30,012 bases of DNA, taken from contig NZ_LSJS01000065.1 of the NCBI RefSeq assembly GCF_001557325.1, forward strand, positions 1-30,012, read 5' to 3'. The first letter of the stretch is position 1, and the number at the start of each line of letters is the position of its first letter. Below are positions 24,372 to 30,012 of this stretch, in pieces. The stretch is from Erythrobacter donghaensis (GTDB lineage: Bacteria; Pseudomonadota; Alphaproteobacteria; Sphingomonadales; Sphingomonadaceae). A program made the position numbers and the translations under genes. The notes under the pieces are model-generated. The model did no database searches, was not told the origin of the DNA, and was given only the letters and a program-made list of their open reading frames with translations.

Positions 24372-25028
24372 TCATCTTGCCACCCTTCTTTCGGCGAAAG
24401 CAACGCCGGTTACGCGTGCATCTTTCAGGGAATTTGCTAAATTTTCTGAAACCAACGGCAACTCTTGAATTATGTGCTTGTCAAACCACAAATGGTGGTT
24501 TCCAATTCGGTTAAGATCGAAGAAAAGCATGCTTTGAGTACCCGAGTCCACGTGACTAGGCCACTGATCTCTTGGTGAATCACGAGCTGGCAACCACATC
24601 TTTCCGTCCACAAGTACTAGGGTGGTCCTTTCCCTATCGACAGTATCGAGTCGGTTGCATACAAACATGAACCATAAATCAGCGACGTGCTTTTTTCGCG
24701 GACCGACAAGTTCGAATGGTATGAATTGATGCACATTGGGTTCAAGGGCCTCTACAACATCCTTGAATTTGTCGGTTACATGGAACAGACCGTATGATCG
24801 CCCATAATCGGGAATCACCCCATCACGCTCCAGTCTCATCTGCTTAGGAACATAATCGGTCTTGACTCGTCGACCACTAACCAGTGCACGTCCATGACTC
24901 ACGCGCATACCGTCATCTGGCGTCGGATCTTCAACTTCGATTAATTGTTCGTTGTCGCCCTTCATCAGCACAATGCTGCAAGTCTTTTTGCCATCGACTT
25001 TGGGCTCGTTGATCAAGGCGAAGACCAT
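24372..25028 (-). CDS. Imm11-like (DUF1629-type) putative immunity protein
   Basis: The 218-residue protein resembles the Imm11 (MXAN_0049) family of polymorphic-toxin immunity proteins. The match rests on segment order: IPDYGRSYGLFHVTDKFKDV followed by EALEPNVHQFIPFELVG, then MFVCNRLDTVDRERT, and the C-terminal HLWFDKHIIQELPLVSENLA with LKDARVTGVAFAE. These parallel the family's paired 'voices' of SD-x-L..AL and V-N-x-L-D-x-x-D-x-x-x-S patterns. No toxin gene is adjacent. Sampled 60-base stretches are about 37-38 percent GC, far below the neighbours, so recent transfer is likely. ATG 25028 has GGAG eight bases upstream. The frame is open to 25274 and starts at 25073, 25223 or 25274 are possible, but the extra residues do not fit the family. 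Confidence 0.68.
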   Translation of the reverse strand: MVFALINEPKVDGKKTCSIVLMKGDNEQLIEVEDPTPDDGMRVSHGRALVSGRRVKTDYVPKQMRLERDGVIPDYGRSYGLFHVTDKFKDVVEALEPNVHQFIPFELVGPRKKHVADLWFMFVCNRLDTVDRERTTLVLVDGKMWLPARDSPRDQWPSHVDSGTQSMLFFDLNRIGNHHLWFDKHIIQELPLVSENLANSLKDARVTGVAFAERRVAR

Positions 25029-25333
25029 GAAGTCAGCTCCATAATGCCTGTGGCGGCGACCAAGGGTTCGCATTGTCTGTATCGCTTCGCTAGCCACAGC
25101 AACACCGAACGACCGCAATGGGGTCGCTTTCAGAATGTCCGGTTTTGTCGGAGATTGGGCGAAAGCTGCCGCTCGCTCGGCGCTGGTGCGGGGGAATTTT
25201 CCTACCGGCGGAAATCGTGGCATAGGCCGGGCATGATTGCCGTACTCGATGCCGTTCTTGCCCCCGCCCCCCATGTCCGTCCGCCTGTGCGTTCGGATGA
25301 GTTTTCTCGTATTCGCAATGACATGGTCATATT
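25029..25333. other. Gap between Imm11-like gene and queE leader
   Basis: If the Imm11-like gene starts at 25028, this 305-base stretch holds no gene I can support. The frame of that gene stays open through it to 25274 as a possible N-terminal extension (67-82 residues, low similarity to the family). Base composition returns to the genomic norm by about 25140. It should contain the divergent promoters of the Imm11-like gene and queE, but I see no clear boxes. Confidence 0.4.
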
Positions 25334-25374
25334 CCGCAAGGCGGACAGGGTGTCCGCTTTGTCCGCCTTTGCGG
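25334..25374 (+). promoter_or_regulatory. Two mutually exclusive hairpins in the queE leader
   Basis: CCGCAAGGCGGACA (25334-25347) can pair with TGTCCGCCTTTGCGG (25360-25374), giving a 14-bp stem with one bulged base. The same left strand can instead form GCGGACA-GGG-TGTCCGC (25341-25357, perfect 7 bp, 3-base loop). The second stem is followed by CGTTTTCGGC and the queE ATG at 25385. The layout resembles an attenuator or a start-site-masking switch. It does not match a preQ1 riboswitch. Confidence 0.45.
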
Positions 25375-25384
25375 CGTTTTCGGC

Positions 25385-26119
25385 ATGAACCTCACCCTCG
25401 CCACCGACGACACCGGCGGGCCGGAGATCTTCGCCTCGCTTCAGGGCGAAGGGCCGAGCATGGGAATGCCGGTTGCCTTCGTGCGCCTCTCCCGCTGCAA
25501 CCTCGCCTGCACATGGTGCGACACGGCCTACACCTGGCGGTTCGAGGGCGACAACCGGCCCCACCGCGACGGGGTCGCCTATGACCGCAAGGCCAATCAG
25601 GTGACGCTCTCGCCCGGCGAAACGGCGGAGCGGATCGCGATGCTGGGGCAGAAGCGCCTCGTCATCACCGGGGGGGAGCCGCTGTTGCAGGCGGGCGCGC
25701 TGGCAGAAATGCTGGGGCACCTCCCCGACATCGGCGTCGAGATCGAGACCAACGGCACCGTCGCCCCGCCCGCGCGGCTCGATGTGCGGGTCGACCAGTA
25801 CAATGTCAGCCCCAAGCTGGCGCATAGCGGCAACCCCGCCGACCTCGCATTGCTGCCAGAACGGCTCGACGCCTGGGCGGCCGAGCCGCGCGCCTTCCTC
25901 AAGTTCGTGATCGCGTCGCCCGCAGATGTGGACGAAGTGCTCGCGCTCCAGCAGCGCTACCGCTTCCGTCCCGGACAGGTGTTCCTGATGGCCGAGGGCA
26001 CCGACAGCGCCACCCTGCGCGCGCGGCAGGCGTGGCTTTCGGAGCTGTGCCTCAGGCACGGCTTCCGGATGAGCGAACGGATGCATATCCACCTCTACGG
26101 GGATACCAGAGGAACGTGA
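25385..26119 (+). CDS. queE: 7-carboxy-7-deazaguanine synthase QueE
   Basis: The 244-residue radical SAM enzyme converts 6-carboxytetrahydropterin to 7-carboxy-7-deazaguanine in queuosine biosynthesis. The N-terminal substrate signature is EIFASLQGEGPSMGMP. The [4Fe-4S] cysteine motif is Cys38-x3-Cys42-x2-Cys45 (RCNLACTWCDTAYTW). The SAM-binding GGEP motif is in LVITGGEPLLQ, and ETNGT follows. No queC, queD or queF lies in the window. There is no Shine-Dalgarno sequence before ATG 25385, and a hairpin ends ten bases before it, so translation may depend on RNA structure. The C-terminal HIHLYGDTRGT matches the family end. Confidence 0.95.
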   Translation: MNLTLATDDTGGPEIFASLQGEGPSMGMPVAFVRLSRCNLACTWCDTAYTWRFEGDNRPHRDGVAYDRKANQVTLSPGETAERIAMLGQKRLVITGGEPLLQAGALAEMLGHLPDIGVEIETNGTVAPPARLDVRVDQYNVSPKLAHSGNPADLALLPERLDAWAAEPRAFLKFVIASPADVDEVLALQQRYRFRPGQVFLMAEGTDSATLRARQAWLSELCLRHGFRMSERMHIHLYGDTRGT

Positions 26120-26178
26120 CAAGACAGGAGACGACAATCGGTCGCGAAGCGGCCGCGAGCGCACGCGCGCGAGCCGCA

Positions 26179-26211
26179 GGCGCTCAAGCCTGCAAGGCTT
26201 GAAACAGCGCC
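26179..26211. terminator. Strong hairpin between convergent queE and HerA-like gene
   Basis: GGCGCT-CAAGCC-TGCAA-GGCTTG-AAAC-AGCGCC forms a two-part stem (6 + 6 bp) in the 132-base gap between the two convergent genes. It could terminate transcription from either side. The rest of the gap is GC-rich with no gene. Confidence 0.6.
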
Positions 26212-26251
26212 GAGGACCTGCCCGCGGAGGCGGACAGGCACACAAGAACAA

Positions 26252-27949
26252 TCAACCCTGGCTCCTCCAGCGCATCACCACGCGCTCGACCAGTTCTTCC
26301 TCGCCGCCGTCGCGGTTCCACAGCTCGACGAAGCTCGGGTCTTCGGAGGCCGGGCGCTTGTGTTCCTCGAGAGCATCGAAGGTCACGCGGATCGGGATCG
26401 CGACGCCCTCGCCGCAGATGATGCATTCGCGGTTGCGCAGCGCCGGGATCGAATCGAGGAAGCCGCGCGCGCCTTCGGGCATGGCGGCCTTGACGAAGGC
26501 CTGGTCGCGGTCATTGTTCAAACGCATCGAGATGATCGTGCCGCACTGCGACAGCACGCCTTCGGCAAGGTCGGAGGGGCGCTGGGTGATGAGGCCGAGG
26601 CTGATCCCGTACTTGCGCCCTTCCTTGGCGATGCGACTGAGGATCTTGCCCACCGAGGAACCATCGGCGTTCTTCTCGTTGGGGACATAGCGGTGCGCTT
26701 CCTCGCACACCAGCAGCACCGGGCGGGTCTTCTCGTCGCGGCCCCAGATGGCGAAATCGAACACGAGGCGGCTCAGCACCGCCACCACGGTCGAGGTGAT
26801 GTCCGAAGGCACGCCCGAGACGTCGATGATCGAGATCGGCTTGCCGCCGCCGGGCATGCGGAAGACCTTGCTGATGAAGTCGACCATCGTGTCGCCCACC
26901 AGCATGCCGGAGAACATGAACTGGTAGCGCGGATCGGCCTTCAGCTCGTCGAGCTTCTGCTTGATGCGCATGTAGGGCGCGGTCGAGGTCGCCTTGTCGA
27001 GGCGGCCCATCTCGTCCTGGAGGATGTTGCCGAAGTCGCTGAGCAGGTAGGGGATCGGCGAATCCACCGTGATCTTGCCCATCACCTGCGCCAGCCGGTT
27101 CTTGGTGCGCGCGGCGAGCAGAACCTTGGCGAGAATGTCCTGATCGGTCTGCCGCTCGTTGCCGCTCGAGCTCAGCAGCACCTCGCAATGCTCCTCGAAG
27201 TTCATCAGCCAATAGGGCATCTGGAGGTTGGAGACGTCGAGGATCTGCCCGGTGGTGCGGAACGCGGCGGAATATTCGCCGTGCGGGTCGATCATCACGA
27301 TGTGACCCTTGGGCGCGGCCTCGCAGATGCGGTGCAGGATCAGCGCGGCGCTGGTCGACTTGCCGGTGCCGGTCGAGCCGAGCAGCGCGAAGTGCTTGCC
27401 GAGCATCGCGTCGATATAGAGCCCGGCGCGGATGTCCCTGGTCGGGAACACCTTGCCGATGGTGATCGCCGCCCGCCCGTCGCTGGCGTAGATCTGTTCG
27501 AGATCCTTGGTGGTGGAGGGATAGATCATCGCGCCCGGGATCGGGTAGCGGGTGACGCCGCGCTTGAAGCCGTGGATGCGCCCCGTGAGCTTCTCCTCGC
27601 CGCCTTCGCCGAGGAAGTCGATATGGGCGATGATCCCGCCATCGGTGCGCCGGTCCTTGCGCTGGTCGCGCACGTTGGCGAGCAGCCAGGCATCGCCGAC
27701 GCGGATCTTGATCTGGCTGCCGACCTGACCGGCCATCCGCACCGAGGGGTCGTCATCCTCCATGCATTCGTTGATGCGCTGGAGGTCGAGCGCGATCTGC
27801 GAGCCCGAGCCCGAGATTTCCAGCACCACGCCGATCGGCAGGCGCGCATTGTCGTGCCCGCCGCGCGCATAGGCGGCCGCGACGTCCTCGGCGCCGGTGG
27901 GATTGGGCCCGGTGAAGCGTTCGAAATCCTGCGTCGCGTGATCCGTCAT
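26252..27949 (-). CDS. HerA/DUF87-type ATPase (VirB4-like fold), 565 residues
   Basis: The protein has an N-terminal beta-rich HAS-barrel-like region (about 35-150). A FtsK/HerA-superfamily ATPase core follows, with Walker A GSTGTGKST (191-199), MIDPHGEYSAAF, Walker B LLVCEEAHRYVP (around residue 410), and a conserved arginine-containing segment (EGRKYGISLGLITQRPSDL). HerA hexamers translocate or unwind DNA with the NurA nuclease, but no nurA-like gene is next to it here, so the role may be in DNA repair or defence, or as a stand-alone translocase. ATG 27949 is chosen for its AGGGGA ribosome-binding site eight to nine bases upstream; ATGs at 28000 and 27970 lack one. The gene appears monocistronic, 118 bases after the TIGR02186 gene. 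Confidence 0.88.
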   Translation of the reverse strand: MTDHATQDFERFTGPNPTGAEDVAAAYARGGHDNARLPIGVVLEISGSGSQIALDLQRINECMEDDDPSVRMAGQVGSQIKIRVGDAWLLANVRDQRKDRRTDGGIIAHIDFLGEGGEEKLTGRIHGFKRGVTRYPIPGAMIYPSTTKDLEQIYASDGRAAITIGKVFPTRDIRAGLYIDAMLGKHFALLGSTGTGKSTSAALILHRICEAAPKGHIVMIDPHGEYSAAFRTTGQILDVSNLQMPYWLMNFEEHCEVLLSSSGNERQTDQDILAKVLLAARTKNRLAQVMGKITVDSPIPYLLSDFGNILQDEMGRLDKATSTAPYMRIKQKLDELKADPRYQFMFSGMLVGDTMVDFISKVFRMPGGGKPISIIDVSGVPSDITSTVVAVLSRLVFDFAIWGRDEKTRPVLLVCEEAHRYVPNEKNADGSSVGKILSRIAKEGRKYGISLGLITQRPSDLAEGVLSQCGTIISMRLNNDRDQAFVKAAMPEGARGFLDSIPALRNRECIICGEGVAIPIRVTFDALEEHKRPASEDPSFVELWNRDGGEEELVERVVMRWRSQG

Positions 27950-28067
27950 CGGCGCTTTCCCCTGGGACATGCTGCAAAGTCCCGCAGGCGATAGCGGCAT
28001 CGAAGTTAAGATGGCGTCAACAATGGCCCATCCCGAGTTGCCCGGCGCGGGGCGGACGCGGGGCGCG

Positions 28068-28832
28068 TCAGCTGCGCGCGAACAGCCGCCCGGCGAACCA
28101 GCCCATCGCCAGCGACAGCGCGATCGCGCCCAGCCCGTAGAGGAACGACCAGCGCTGCGCGGCGGTTACCACCTGCCCTTCGAGCCCGGCCTTGACCACC
28201 TCGATCCGCGCGGTCGCGCTCGCCACCACCCGCCCGCGGCTGATGGCGAAGGTCTCGGCGGTGTAGGGGCCGGTGGTGACGGTGGAGGGCAGGTCGATGC
28301 GCGCCTGGTAGAGCACCTTCTCGGCGATGCTCACCCCGCCCGGGTTCTCCTGGTAGAGGCCTTGTCTGCGCCGCAGCTCGACCAGCCCGCTGGCAAAGCG
28401 CGCCTGCTCCTCGGGATCGATCTGGCCCGAGGGAGAAAGCTGGATGAACTGCGTGCCGAGCTCGTAGATCGCGGCGGTGCGCTCGTCGACGATCCTGTCG
28501 ATCGGTCGCGAGGAGGCGACCGCGAAGAACGAGGGGACCGAGCGGAAATCGGAGGAGCCGGCATTGGCCCAGATGCCGAGGATGCGCTCCTTCTCGCGGA
28601 TGCGCACCGGCGCGGTCGGGCCCTTGAGGACGACGACGATGTCATATTCGCCCGCGCGCCCGCCGCCTTGCGGATCGACCACCGCGCCGTAGAGCAGCAG
28701 CCGCGCGCCGGTGAAGCCCTGCCGCACCTCGATCAGCGACTGGCTGACCGCGGGCACCAGCACCGGCTCGCGTTGTGCCGTCAGCGCGCCCCAGGCGGCG
28801 GCCAGCAGGACAAGCCGCCCCGCCCGCCTCAA
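28068..28832 (-). CDS. TIGR02186-family transmembrane protein (Alph_Pro_TM)
   Basis: The 254-residue protein of the alphaproteobacterial TIGR02186 family starts with a signal/anchor sequence (RAGRLVLLAAAWGALTA). A periplasmic beta-rich domain follows (PAVSQSLIEVRQGFTGARLL, YDIVVVLKGPTAPVRIREKE, GIWANAGSSDFRSVPSFFAVAS). One C-terminal transmembrane helix spans about 225-248 (YGLGAIALSLAMGWFAGRLF). In this family the gene is regularly next to a TauE/SafE permease, as here, suggesting a common role in anion or sulfur-compound export. The TTG start at 28832 overlaps the permease stop (TTGA); no ATG or GTG gives a complete signal sequence, so TTG is the best choice. Confidence 0.88.
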   Translation of the reverse strand: MRRAGRLVLLAAAWGALTAQREPVLVPAVSQSLIEVRQGFTGARLLLYGAVVDPQGGGRAGEYDIVVVLKGPTAPVRIREKERILGIWANAGSSDFRSVPSFFAVASSRPIDRIVDERTAAIYELGTQFIQLSPSGQIDPEEQARFASGLVELRRRQGLYQENPGGVSIAEKVLYQARIDLPSTVTTGPYTAETFAISRGRVVASATARIEVVKAGLEGQVVTAAQRWSFLYGLGAIALSLAMGWFAGRLFARS

Positions 28833-29743
28833 AGCGGCACCACGGTGTAGATCTCGTCGGGCTGGACGCCGAGGCCGTAGAGCATCCTGAGGGCGATCAG
28901 CAGCACCAGCGTGGCGAGCGCGAGGCGCAGCAGCTCGGGCCGGGCCTTCAAGGCGATCTGCGTCCCGAACTGCGCCCCAAGCACCGATCCCAGCAGCAGC
29001 AGCGCGGCGAGCACGAGGTCGACCGCCTTGGTGGTGAGCGCGTGGGTCATGGTGGTGACCATCGTCACGAACAGGATCTGGAACAGCGAGGTGCCGACCA
29101 CGACATTGCCGCTCATCCCGAGGATGTAGAGCATCGCGGGCACCAGCAGGAAGCCCCCGCCCACGCCCATCAGCATGGTCAGGATGCCGACCAGCATCCC
29201 CAGGATCAGCGGCGCGAGCGGGGAGATGTAGAGGCCCGAGGCGTAGAAGCGCCAGCGGTAGGGCAGCGACGCGACCAGCGGGTGGTGGCGGCGCTTCCTC
29301 ACCTGCGGGCCCGTGCCGAAGGTGCCCGGGCGCAGCGCGCTCACCGCCTCGCGCATCATCAGCGTTCCGATCGAGCCGAGCATCAGCACGTAGAGGATGT
29401 TGATCACGACATCGATCTGGCCCAATGCCTGCAAGGCGCTGAACAGCCCCGCGCCGACCAGCGCGCCGACCATCCCGCCCACCACCAGCACGGCGCCCAT
29501 GCGGTAGTCGACGCCCTTGCGGCGCGAATGCGCGAGCACGCCCGACACGCTCGCGCCGGTCACCTGCGTGGCGGCCGAGGCGGCGGCGACCGTGGGGGGG
29601 ATGCCGTAGAAGATCAGCAGCGGTGTCGTCAGGAACCCGCCGCCGACCCCGAACAGGCCCGAGAGGATCCCCGTCAGCCCGCCGAGGAGGACGATGTAGA
29701 GCCCGTTGACCGAGAGATTCGCGATGGGCAGGTAGACGTCCAT
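28829..29743 (-). CDS. TauE/SafE-family sulfite exporter-like permease
   Basis: The 304-residue membrane protein has about eight transmembrane helices in two repeated halves. Each half carries the family motif: GILSGLFGVGGGFLTTPLLI near the N-terminus and GILTMLMGVGGGFLLVPAML in the second half. The central loop (about 140-165) is basic (RKRRHHPLV). Members export sulfite, sulfoacetate or related organosulfur anions; the specific substrate is not evident. ATG 29743 is chosen because upstream codons fall in the repeat-rich intergenic region and encode low-complexity sequence. Its stop overlaps the TTG start of the TIGR02186 partner, so the two are translationally coupled. Confidence 0.92.
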   Translation of the reverse strand: MDVYLPIANLSVNGLYIVLLGGLTGILSGLFGVGGGFLTTPLLIFYGIPPTVAAASAATQVTGASVSGVLAHSRRKGVDYRMGAVLVVGGMVGALVGAGLFSALQALGQIDVVINILYVLMLGSIGTLMMREAVSALRPGTFGTGPQVRKRRHHPLVASLPYRWRFYASGLYISPLAPLILGMLVGILTMLMGVGGGFLLVPAMLYILGMSGNVVVGTSLFQILFVTMVTTMTHALTTKAVDLVLAALLLLGSVLGAQFGTQIALKARPELLRLALATLVLLIALRMLYGLGVQPDEIYTVVPL

Positions 29744-29828
29744 GCGCGGCAGGCTAGCCGAGGCGGCGGGGGGTTGGAAGGCGATAGGAGCGCGTATCCT
29801 CGGTGTTTTTGCGGGGCGGCCGATTGTC

Positions 29829-29965
29829 CCTCCCCGTTCGGAACGAATGGGGAGGTGGGCGAGGCCGTCAGGCCTCGGTCGGAGGGGTCGGGCGGCGGGA
29901 AAGAACCCCTCCGTCACGTGCCTCCCGGCGCGCGCCACCTCCCCATCCCTGCGGGACGGGGAGGG
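29829..29965. repeat. Composite palindromic repeat, intergenic copy
   Basis: Successive hairpins are CCTCCCC..GGGGAGG (29829-29855), GAGGCC-gtca-GGCCTC (29861-29876), GGAGGGGT/ACCCCTCC (29881-29912) and CCTCCCC..GGGGAGG (29938-29964). The order of hairpins is the same as in the element translated inside valS at 23430-23550, although the sequence between the arms differs. It fills most of the 230-base gap upstream of the TauE gene; the rest (29744-29828) should hold that gene's promoter. Confidence 0.8.
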
Positions 29966-29973
29966 ACTCGCGA

Positions 29974-30012
29974 TCAAAACCCCGCCGAGACCGTCACCGC
30001 CACGCCCGATCC
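29974..30012 (-). CDS. C-terminal 12 codons of a probable outer-membrane protein
   Basis: The minus strand reads GSGVAVTVSAGF followed by TGA at the right edge. Alternating hydrophobic residues and a terminal Phe are the usual ending of outer-membrane beta-barrels such as TonB-dependent receptors, recognised by the BAM machinery. With only 12 residues visible this is a tentative call; the body of the gene lies outside the window. Confidence 0.4.
   Translation of the reverse strand, partial: GSGVAVTVSAGF

Noticed and set aside
24200..24403. 67-codon minus-strand frame spanning the valS/Imm11-like spacer
   Set aside because: It overlaps the 3' end of the Imm11-like gene and contains the valS-proximal hairpin and the palindrome; no family resemblance or ribosome-binding site. 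More likely non-coding.
25029..25274. N-terminal extension of the Imm11-like protein to ATG 25274, 25223 or 25073
   Set aside because: The extension is compositionally unlike the rest and beyond the family's usual N-terminus; ATG 25028 has the only good Shine-Dalgarno match (GGAG, eight bases). The call remains uncertain.
1..30012. tRNA or rRNA genes, CRISPR arrays, transposases, integrases
   Set aside because: I saw no T-arm or anticodon-stem pattern, no regularly spaced direct repeats, and no frame resembling a transposase or recombinase. The repeats present are palindromic and dispersed.

Overview
This is a high-GC chromosomal segment from an alphaproteobacterium, most likely a sphingomonad (Sphingomonadales, Erythrobacteraceae-like). 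The reasons are the gene repertoire (ATP12-family F1 chaperone, an alphaproteobacterial TIGR02186/TauE pair, an operonic gatCAB, an Mla-type lipid transporter), the tightly overlapping start and stop codons, and palindromic repeats of the CCTCCCC...GGGGAGG and TTCGACAGGCTCAGGGCGA types that I associate with sphingomonad genomes. The assignment is inference; no rRNA or tRNA is present to confirm it.

Layout. 1-492 (-): 5' part of a FAD-dependent oxidoreductase. 759-4995 (+): a three-gene tripartite exporter resembling type I secretion (ABC exporter, HlyD-type adaptor, TolC-type channel), whose ABC subunit has lost every canonical ATPase motif. 7670-5021 (-): three exported proteins, the middle one an M48 metalloprotease. 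13148-7790 (-): FKBP isomerase, gatC, gatA, a 52-residue membrane protein, gatB, an unknown membrane protein and trmL. 13554-13348 (-): rpsU with its own promoter and terminator. 13775-17621 (+): crcB, an RluC/D-type pseudouridine synthase, a PaiB-like FMN protein, a HAD phosphatase, a 79-residue membrane protein and an ATP12-family chaperone, all overlapping by 1-4 bases. 21226-17686 (-): an Mla-type ABC system (MlaE with a fused STAS domain, MlaF, MlaD, auxiliary lipoprotein). 21336-24197 (+): valS carrying an in-frame palindromic repeat. 25028-24372 (-): an AT-rich Imm11-like gene, probably acquired. 25385-26119 (+): queE. 27949-26252 (-): HerA-like ATPase. 29743-28068 (-): TauE/SafE permease with its TIGR02186 partner. 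29974-30012 (-): the last codons of a probable outer-membrane protein.

Most of the window is ordinary housekeeping sequence. The points that stand out are: the exporter operon built around a catalytically dead nucleotide-binding domain; a composite palindromic repeat translated inside the essential valS gene, with a sister copy of the same architecture at 29829-29965; a second repeat family that forms a long stem between gatC and gatA and also supplies the first codons of the pseudouridine synthase; the low-GC immunity-like gene between valS and queE; a small membrane protein wedged between gatA and gatB; and two mutually exclusive hairpins just upstream of queE.
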